Source of the DNA: Thiosocius teredinicola
Lineage (GTDB): Bacteria; Pseudomonadota; Gammaproteobacteria; Chromatiales; Chromatiaceae
Direction of reading: 5' to 3'
Length of the DNA: 64,000 nt
Assembly (NCBI RefSeq): GCF_002009425.1
Contig: NZ_CP019936.1
Location: 310,001 to 374,000, forward strand
Shown here: piece by piece, positions 57,869 through 64,000 of the stretch
How positions within the stretch are numbered: the stretch's first letter is position 1
How the letters are laid out: each line of letters begins with the position of its first letter
Program-made: the position numbers and the translations under genes
The notes under the pieces: model-generated
Told to the model about the DNA's origin: nothing
Database searches by the model: none
The model's input: the letters and a program-made list of their open reading frames with translations, nothing else

Positions 57869-58834
57869 ATGAAGCTAATAGTGCAGATCCCCTGCTTCAA
57901 CGAGGAGCTTACGCTCCCTCAGACCGTAGCCGATATCCCAAAGCATATCGACGGCATTGATGTCATTGAAATACTGATTGTCGATGACGGAAGCAGCGAC
58001 CGAACCGCGGAGGTTGCGGAAGAGATTGGTGTTCATCACATCGTAAGAAACAAGAAGAATATGGGGTTGGCCCGGACTTTCCGGCGTGGCCTCGAGGAAT
58101 CTTTGCGCGCCGGCGCCGATATCGTCGTCAACACCGACGGCGACAACCAATACGCAGGCGAGGACATCGCCAAGCTGGTTCAACCGATTTTGAATGGTTA
58201 TGCCGACATTGTGATCGGTGATCGGCAGACTGCAAAGATTGGGCACTTTTCACCCCTCAAGAAAGCTTTGCAGTGGTTCGGCAGCGGCGTGGTGCGCAAG
58301 CTCGCGGGTGTATGGGTGCCTGATGCAGTGAGTGGTTTTCGTGCGTTCTCGCGCGAAGCGGCGATCCGCATCAACGTGTTGTCGACGTTCAGTTACACAA
58401 TCGAAACGGTCATACAGGCCGGCAAGCGAGATATGGCCGTTGTCTCGGTGCCTGTGTCGACAAACGCCAAAACGCGCGAGTCGCGACTGTTCAAGAGCAT
58501 TCCGAAGTTCATCGAGCGGCAGCTGAGCACCATTGTCCGCATGTATGCGATGTATCAGCCGCTGCGGGTGTTCTTCATTATCGGCAGTTTGCTGACACTG
58601 ACCGGTTTGATCCCGGTTTTTCGCTTCCTGTATTTCTATATCACCAGTGGAGGAGACGGTCATGTGCAGTCTCTGGTGCTTGGTGGCGTATTGATTCTGA
58701 TGGGTTTCATCGCCTATCTCGGTGGATTGATTGCCGATCTGATCTCGTTCAATCGCCAATTGCTCGAGATGACACTGGAAAAGATCAAGCGTGCCGAGTT
58801 AGACGCGCTCAGGGACCAAGAGAAAGACGATTGA
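57869..58834 (+). CDS. Glycosyltransferase family 2 with C-terminal membrane helices
   Basis: A 321-residue GT-A enzyme of the DPM1/GtrB type. VQIPCFNEELTLPQTV, VDDGSSDRTAE, KNMGLARTFRRGLE, the DxD-like NTDGDNQY and VSGFRAFSREAA are typical. Two hydrophobic helices at about 230-252 and 268-292 anchor it in the membrane, as in enzymes that charge undecaprenyl phosphate with a sugar. It overlaps the next GT4 gene by one base (TGATG). Confidence 0.88.
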   Translation: MKLIVQIPCFNEELTLPQTVADIPKHIDGIDVIEILIVDDGSSDRTAEVAEEIGVHHIVRNKKNMGLARTFRRGLEESLRAGADIVVNTDGDNQYAGEDIAKLVQPILNGYADIVIGDRQTAKIGHFSPLKKALQWFGSGVVRKLAGVWVPDAVSGFRAFSREAAIRINVLSTFSYTIETVIQAGKRDMAVVSVPVSTNAKTRESRLFKSIPKFIERQLSTIVRMYAMYQPLRVFFIIGSLLTLTGLIPVFRFLYFYITSGGDGHVQSLVLGGVLILMGFIAYLGGLIADLISFNRQLLEMTLEKIKRAELDALRDQEKDD

Positions 58835-59985
58835 TGGGGCCGAAGACGGTAAAAAAGCGGGTTGTTCTCATCGGCCCGATACTGCCGTTTCGCGGTGGCA
58901 TTGCGCAGCACACCACGATGCTGCATCGAACGATAGCTGATGGTCATTCTTTGCTGACACTGTCGTTTTCCCGCCAGTATCCAAAATGGCTTTTTCCCGG
59001 CGCGTCGGATAGGGATCCGGAGTATGCGGGACATGAAGAGCCGAGCGTCGATTATGTCATCGACTCGGTCAATCCACTGACTTGGATCAGGGCGGTTCGT
59101 CGGATTGTCGACTTTCAGCCGGATATCGTGGTGTTTCCGTGGTGGACGATCTACTGGGTGCCTTGTTTCGGCGTTATGGTGCATCGCTTGCGGAGCCATC
59201 GTCTGCCAATCGCTTTTTTTTGCCACAACGTTGTGGAACACGAGGCGGCCGCGTGGAAGACGGCATTGAGCCGACTGGTATTACGCATGGGTGACCGCTT
59301 CGTCGTCCACACCCATGAAGATGCCGTCAACCTCCAGGCCTTGCTACCGGGATCCGAGGTGGCGATTCAAGCGCACCCGATCTACGACCAGTATCCGGCC
59401 CCCGTCGGAAACCTCGGTGCCCGCCGGCCGCTTGAGTTGTTGTTTTATGGTTTTGTCCGCCCATACAAGGGCCTGGATCTGTTGATCGATGCATTGGCGC
59501 GGTTGGATGATCCCAGTATCCAGCTGACCATCGCGGGAGAGTTCTGGGACGGTGAAGACACTATCCTCGAGCGTATCGAGCAGCTGGGTTTGTCAGACCG
59601 TATCGAAGTGCTGGCCCGATACCATAGTGATCAAGAAACGGCGGAGCTCTTCGCACGCGCCGACGCGGTGGTGCTGCCCTATCGCAGCGCGACAGGGAGT
59701 GGCGTGGTGCCGGTAGCCTATCACTACAACAAGCCAGTCGTCGTGACTCGGGTCGGTGGTTTGCCGGATGTGGTGGTCGATGGCGAGACCGGGCTTGTCG
59801 TGCCGGCCAACGATGCCGAGGCTTTGGCATCAGCACTGGCTAGTCTGTCGCGCGAACAATGTGAAGGCATGCGCCCTGCCATCGAGCAGTTCAAGAAGTC
59901 ACTGACCTGGGATGCGCTTGCCGGCGCCCTCATCGGTGAACATTCTGTTCCGGGTGCACAAGCCGAAGTTCGTGAGGTCTATTGA
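58834..59985 (+). CDS. Glycosyltransferase family 4 protein
   Basis: A 383-residue GT4 enzyme. LIGPILPFRGGIAQHTTML begins the first Rossmann domain. HNVVEHE, YGFVRPYKGLDLLIDAL and the donor site PYRSATGSGVVPVAYHYNKPVV with VGGLPDVVVDG are visible. ATG 58834 shares one base with the preceding stop; a TTG one codon upstream is possible. Its 3' end overlaps the convergent flippase gene by seven bases. Confidence 0.9.
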   Translation: MGPKTVKKRVVLIGPILPFRGGIAQHTTMLHRTIADGHSLLTLSFSRQYPKWLFPGASDRDPEYAGHEEPSVDYVIDSVNPLTWIRAVRRIVDFQPDIVVFPWWTIYWVPCFGVMVHRLRSHRLPIAFFCHNVVEHEAAAWKTALSRLVLRMGDRFVVHTHEDAVNLQALLPGSEVAIQAHPIYDQYPAPVGNLGARRPLELLFYGFVRPYKGLDLLIDALARLDDPSIQLTIAGEFWDGEDTILERIEQLGLSDRIEVLARYHSDQETAELFARADAVVLPYRSATGSGVVPVAYHYNKPVVVTRVGGLPDVVVDGETGLVVPANDAEALASALASLSREQCEGMRPAIEQFKKSLTWDALAGALIGEHSVPGAQAEVREVY

Positions 59986-61499
59986 CCGAAGCGTTGGCGA
60001 ATGAACCTGCGTGCCGCGCTGAGTTCATTGGGTCGCACGACTTTGGTGGCGACCGTCAGCGCGGCCAGTGTCGTCATACCAATCAATAATGCCGGTATCT
60101 GACTGACTCCAACCGTTTCCTGGCTGGCATAGTAAGCGGCGGCGCTGGCTGCTGCCGCTGCGCCGGGCTTGAGTGCATCGTGCGTCAGCGAAATCAGTCG
60201 TTTTTGTGTGCTGATGTACAACAATAGGGTTGCGGTCACCGATAGAGCGGAGGCCAGGGCGAGAATTCCCCCTCGCAGCTCCAAGCTGCCAACCAGTGTC
60301 GAGGTGGTCACGACCAGTACAATGACGCCCGCCGCGCTTGCAAGAACGGCCCCCTTGTTGGCTTCCCTTGCGTACAACGCTGGTGGCAATGTGAACACGA
60401 TCATCAGCGGAATGATGCACCAAAGAAGCGGGCCGAGCACCAATCCCGCATCCGTATAGCTGGGCCCGAAAACCAACGGGATCAGCCATGGCCCAACGGT
60501 TGTGCCGACCAGACCGCCAGTGCAGCCAACCATGAAAGCGGTTCTGATAACGACGCTCAAGAACAAAGCGTCTTTGCCGTCGCCCCGGGCCGCTGCCCTG
60601 CTCATGATGGGCAAAGCCGCAGAACTCAAGGTTTGCGGAAGTGCAACCGCCAGCAGTAGAAGTTGTACGGCGATGGCAAAGTTTCCGGTGGCTATCGTAT
60701 CGGCGCTTGCCGACTTGAACAGGATTATGGGAGCTTGCAGGAGCAGGTTCGTAAACACACTGGCGAGTAGAAAGGGTACGGCCATCAAAGCTATGGGCTG
60801 CCATTCGTGATACTTCGTCGACAATGCAATTGAGCCCCCCATCACCTTGCGCATCACGTAGAAACCGCGCCATGCGTGCAGCCACCATACGAGCGCGTGA
60901 ACCGCGACGACGCCCAGCAAGCCAGCACCGAGAAAGAGGGCTGCAATGCCCAGAGCGATCTCAATAGACCGAAAAATTGCTTCGTGTTTCAGGACGTATT
61001 GCGACTGCTCTACGGCTGTGAAAACGTGATCGGTAAAGCTCGCCAGGGCGCGACCCGTCAGTGCGATCGTCATAATGCCAAGCAGCGCGACGATCTCTGG
61101 CTTGTCGTTGAACGTCCAGGCCGTCAAAACGCAGAGCAACGCTGCACTGATGTTCGCGATGATGCTTACGGACAGCGATTGGCCGATGATCGCTTTGGAC
61201 TCTGATCCTCGCCGCCCGACTTCGCGGGCCAGAGTGCCCATCAATCCAAACACCGCGAGCGGGAAGAATGCCATGTACCAAGCGTGTACAAAGGCAAGTA
61301 TGGCGTAGAGTTCGGGGCCTAGAAATCGAGCGACCACGACGATGTAAAGGCCGCGCCCTACGTGGGTGACAAGGCGTGCCCCAAACAGATGAGCGAAGTT
61401 CCTTGCCAGTGACTTCCTGCCTTTGTGTGGATCGTCTGTTGCCAAGGGGCTTAACTCCAAACGCGGAAACTGCTGGATTCGAAAGCAAGCCGATGGCAT
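59979..61499 (-). CDS. Wzx-like polysaccharide flippase (paralogue A)
   Basis: A 506-residue MOP-superfamily membrane protein with about 12-14 helices. ARNFAHLFGARLVTHVGRGLYIVVVARFLGPELYAI is the characteristic start, preceded by a hydrophilic extension of about 25 residues. It should flip lipid-linked oligosaccharide. It aligns with the flippase at the right edge, for example MTIALTGRALASFTDHVFTA here against a matching FSIALIGRGLAAWTQGVFKA there, and the two flank a GT4 gene. Confidence 0.85.
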   Translation of the reverse strand: MPSACFRIQQFPRLELSPLATDDPHKGRKSLARNFAHLFGARLVTHVGRGLYIVVVARFLGPELYAILAFVHAWYMAFFPLAVFGLMGTLAREVGRRGSESKAIIGQSLSVSIIANISAALLCVLTAWTFNDKPEIVALLGIMTIALTGRALASFTDHVFTAVEQSQYVLKHEAIFRSIEIALGIAALFLGAGLLGVVAVHALVWWLHAWRGFYVMRKVMGGSIALSTKYHEWQPIALMAVPFLLASVFTNLLLQAPIILFKSASADTIATGNFAIAVQLLLLAVALPQTLSSAALPIMSRAAARGDGKDALFLSVVIRTAFMVGCTGGLVGTTVGPWLIPLVFGPSYTDAGLVLGPLLWCIIPLMIVFTLPPALYAREANKGAVLASAAGVIVLVVTTSTLVGSLELRGGILALASALSVTATLLLYISTQKRLISLTHDALKPGAAAAASAAAYYASQETVGVSQIPALLIGMTTLAALTVATKVVRPNELSAARRFIRQRFGQ

Positions 61500-61604
61500 T
61501 TCGAACGCGGCAATGCGTCAACGATAGTTAGTTGCTCCATCATCCCGGCCAATCACGCACTCGAAATGGGCACCAACCGCCCGATAGAAAGCGAGTGCGC
61601 ATCG

Positions 61605-62711
61605 TCACGCTTTTGCTGTCACATGCTCGACGGCTGCGAGTGCGGCTGTCACCAGATTCCGCCAATCGAACGCTTCGGCCAGTTTGCGCGCGCTGTGATT
61701 GCCGCAGAGATCATCGATGGGTGTTTCTACGATCGCTACCAGGTCGTCAGCATACGTCTCGGGTGGTGAAAGCCTCAAGGCCGGCATATCGGTGTCGGCG
61801 ATTCCCTTTGCGCCGAATGGCGTTGCCAACACGTCTTTTCCGCAGGCGAGGGCCTCGAGTATTTTCAACCGCGTGCCGCCGCCGCTGAACAATGGCGCCA
61901 ACGCCAGTCGTGCGCCTCGGACAAGGCCTGTGAGGTCGTCGACCGCATCGGTGACGACCACATTCTTATGTCCACGCGCCCAGGCAGGCGGCAGGCGACC
62001 GACAAGAGCGAGCTTGAACGATGGTAGCGCTTTCGAGACTCGCGGCCAGACCTTTTCAATCAAGAACCGGGCGGCTTCCACGTTTGGCGGGTAGTCATAG
62101 CCACCAAAGAATATGGCGTAGTTGCCGGCTTGTAGGTCGAACGCTTTCAGGGTCTCGGGATTCGTCCGTCCGGGCGACATCAAGGTGAGGTCCACGCCAT
62201 TCGCCATAATAATCGACGGTGTCTTGTGGATGTGCTGCATCAGCTTCCTGTCATCTTCGGATACGGTAATGACTTGCGATGCCAGGCGGCACATCCGGCG
62301 TTCAGCCAACATGATCAAAGACGCCACCAGGGGTTTGCGCATTCTGCGAAAGCGGTCCGTTTCCACATTGTGTGCATCGTAGATAACAGGCAGTTGACGT
62401 TCTCCAATGGGCCTTGCCAGCATCCAGGACTGAAATGGGAACGCGCTTATGACCAAGTCGAAAGGCTGTTTCAAGACGCTGCGCAACCGGCGTTGAAAAT
62501 CGGCGTTGAAGAAATGGCCGACACTGCCTCGGAACTTGAATGTATGAAAGGAAACAGCGCTGGTGGCAGGTTGAGGGATATCGGGTTCAGCGCAGAGGAT
62601 GTGAACGTCATTGCCCAGTTGCTGTAGTGCAGTAGCTATGCGCATGGTACGGACGGCGCCACCGGTGTTCGTAGGCAACAGGCGATAGGGGGTTGTTAAC
62701 AGTATTCGCAT
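61605..62711 (-). CDS. Glycosyltransferase family 4 protein
   Basis: A 368-residue GT4 enzyme. GGAVRTMRIATALQQLG starts the first domain. VIYDAHNVETDRFRR and VSEDDRKLMQ follow. The donor site is LAPLFSGGGTRLKILEALACGKDVLATPFGAKGI, with the EX7E-type acidic residue. A short tail ends in VEHVTAKA. It lies between two flippase genes and may belong to a repeated flippase-GT arrangement. Confidence 0.9.
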   Translation of the reverse strand: MRILLTTPYRLLPTNTGGAVRTMRIATALQQLGNDVHILCAEPDIPQPATSAVSFHTFKFRGSVGHFFNADFQRRLRSVLKQPFDLVISAFPFQSWMLARPIGERQLPVIYDAHNVETDRFRRMRKPLVASLIMLAERRMCRLASQVITVSEDDRKLMQHIHKTPSIIMANGVDLTLMSPGRTNPETLKAFDLQAGNYAIFFGGYDYPPNVEAARFLIEKVWPRVSKALPSFKLALVGRLPPAWARGHKNVVVTDAVDDLTGLVRGARLALAPLFSGGGTRLKILEALACGKDVLATPFGAKGIADTDMPALRLSPPETYADDLVAIVETPIDDLCGNHSARKLAEAFDWRNLVTAALAAVEHVTAKA

Positions 62712-62864
62712 GACGTTTGCGGGATGGGTGTCGGCAGTGATTTTTTCTTAGATTATGCACACTGCTTACACTCGTTGATACGTCCTGCGGAGACTCTTAA
62801 TCCTCAATTCAATGGGAAGCGCCAATGCGGGTTGATTGGATTTGTCGGAGCGGCTTTGCGGGCG

Positions 62865-64000
62865 CTACTGGCGCTTATGGGGACGCAGCAGTTCAAACGC
62901 CGACTTTACTTCGTTCCAACGAATGACATTCAGGATCAGGCTGGTACCAATCAGTACCCCGATAGATGTCCCCAGAGAGGCCGGGGTACCGAGATGCTCA
63001 ATCGACCAGTAACAGATTGCGATCGAGGAGACGGCCGCTACAAGTGGCGCGACATAGGATGCGACGAATTTAATGGGGGTATGCTTTCGTAGAAAAAATA
63101 GTTGCAACGCATTGGTCGCTATGAGCCCGCAAGCTGTTGCCCAAAACATCCCCGCCGGCCCGTATTGTCGATAAAGGATCACGACGAGGGCGGTGAACAA
63201 AGCTGCGCCGATTGCGTAAGAGATTGCGACAGAATAAAACTTGCCTTCGGCAGTCAGGACGCCACTCAGACTTGATACGAAAAAGTAAGGGCCGACGCTC
63301 ATCAACGCCCATGGCAGCAGCGCCGCCACATTGGCGTAGGCGTCGCTGAACACAAGGCCAAGGACGGCGTCACCCAATGTTATGCCCGCTATGGTTGCTG
63401 CTGCGCCGAACAGAAATCCGGAGCGTAGCACGAGGTCGACGAATACTTTGCCTTTGCCATCGCGCCTGTGTGCGGATCGGCTTAAAACAGGCACGGCCGC
63501 GCTCGCCGATTCAGCGATGATGCCCGCGATGATAGAGAATGCTTGTACGGCGAGCGCATATTCACCGAGTTCATGGGTGTATCCCTCGGTCCAGCGAAAC
63601 AGCAGGATGCCGCCTTGTACCAGCCATGCGGCAAGGAACGTTGCCACAACAAACGGTAGTCCCTGTTTCACCAAATCGAGAAACGCACTGGTATCCCAAA
63701 TGGGTTCAACGACTACTATCGATTTGCGAACCATTCGGAACCCGACGATCGCCTGGCATACCCAGATGCCTGCATGGACCGCTGCAACCTCCAGCACACC
63801 GCCACCGGCAAGCAGCGCTGCCAATCCGGCGACTACCTCAGCTATACGGAAAGTTGCTTCCAGTTGGAGTACGAGTATCGACTTCTCGAATGCCTTGAAG
63901 ACGCCTTGTGTCCAGGCCGCCAAGCCACGTCCAATCAGTGCTATGGAGAAAATGAAAAGCAGACTTCTTGCTGTCTGATCGTGCTCGGACAGTAAACCTA
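62865..64000 (-). CDS. Wzx-like polysaccharide flippase (paralogue B, 5' part outside the window)
   Basis: The frame is open to the right edge, so the start lies outside the window; 378 residues are visible. The N-terminal visible part, with FSIALIGRGLAAWTQGVFKAF, aligns with a middle region of the flippase at 59979-61499, and SAAVPVLSRSAHRRDGKGKVF matches its ALPIMSRAAARGDGKDALF. About eight hydrophobic helices are visible. The TTG at 63923 is internal, not a start. Confidence 0.85.
   Translation of the reverse strand, partial: GLLSEHDQTARSLLFIFSIALIGRGLAAWTQGVFKAFEKSILVLQLEATFRIAEVVAGLAALLAGGGVLEVAAVHAGIWVCQAIVGFRMVRKSIVVVEPIWDTSAFLDLVKQGLPFVVATFLAAWLVQGGILLFRWTEGYTHELGEYALAVQAFSIIAGIIAESASAAVPVLSRSAHRRDGKGKVFVDLVLRSGFLFGAAATIAGITLGDAVLGLVFSDAYANVAALLPWALMSVGPYFFVSSLSGVLTAEGKFYSVAISYAIGAALFTALVVILYRQYGPAGMFWATACGLIATNALQLFFLRKHTPIKFVASYVAPLVAAVSSIAICYWSIEHLGTPASLGTSIGVLIGTSLILNVIRWNEVKSAFELLRPHKRQ

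Overview
The window looks like the chromosome of a GC-rich gammaproteobacterium, probably a free-living or symbiotic chemolithotroph of the Chromatiales type. This is inferred from the divergent rhlB / trxA-rho layout, a DUF484-GGDEF protein, MtgA, YrfG and TtcA homologues, a periplasmic [NiFe]-hydrogenase small subunit and a giant DUF3683 FAD/Fe-S oxidase. I found no tRNA, rRNA, CRISPR array, intact insertion sequence or prophage gene. Coding density is high, and many neighbouring genes overlap by 1-4 bases.

Layout. 1-5632 is the end of a surface-glycan cluster: the tail of an upstream gene, two coupled GT4-type glycosyltransferases, a GT-C-like membrane protein and a convergent Wzx-type flippase. 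5633-6448 has no convincing gene. 6449-10368 holds two tandem paralogous hybrid histidine kinases. 10536-12007 holds a Tat-exported hydrogenase small subunit with a C-terminal c-type cytochrome domain, translationally coupled to a secreted EF-hand protein; no large subunit is in the window. 12105-22671 is housekeeping and signalling: mtgA, a DUF484-GGDEF cyclase, a two-domain thioredoxin protein coupled to cysQ, yrfG, a periplasmic binding protein paired with a membrane GGDEF-EAL protein, and a YkgJ protein coupled to rhlB. 22668-29470 carries rhlB / trxA-rho, murU and a coupled GCS2-like ligase plus M14-like deacylase.

29581-49290 holds an exonuclease, a phosphate transporter (PiT) coupled to a PstS-like binding protein, a secreted zincin, lipA with a YdcF-like gene, a QmcA/NfeD pair, an HDOD protein, the 1277-residue FAD/Fe-S oxidase, a DoxX protein, a 2-hydroxyacid dehydrogenase, a TtcA-like protein, a zinc-ribbon/membrane/pseudopilin chimera, phosphatases, a uracil-DNA glycosylase and a dienelactone hydrolase. 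49503-64000 is a second glycan locus: sulfotransferase, GT-C protein, rmlBACD (dTDP-L-rhamnose), a GT2 enzyme, a GT2/GT4 pair, and two paralogous flippases flanking a GT4 enzyme. The last flippase runs off the right edge.

How the genes work together. The two ends build and export rhamnose-containing, perhaps sulfated, surface polysaccharide. The middle carries several c-di-GMP or phosphorelay signalling proteins. The most interesting candidates for undescribed systems are the orphan hydrogenase small subunit-cytochrome fusion with its EF-hand partner, the binding protein/GGDEF-EAL pair, the PstS-PiT couple, and the GCS2/M14 ligase-hydrolase pair.
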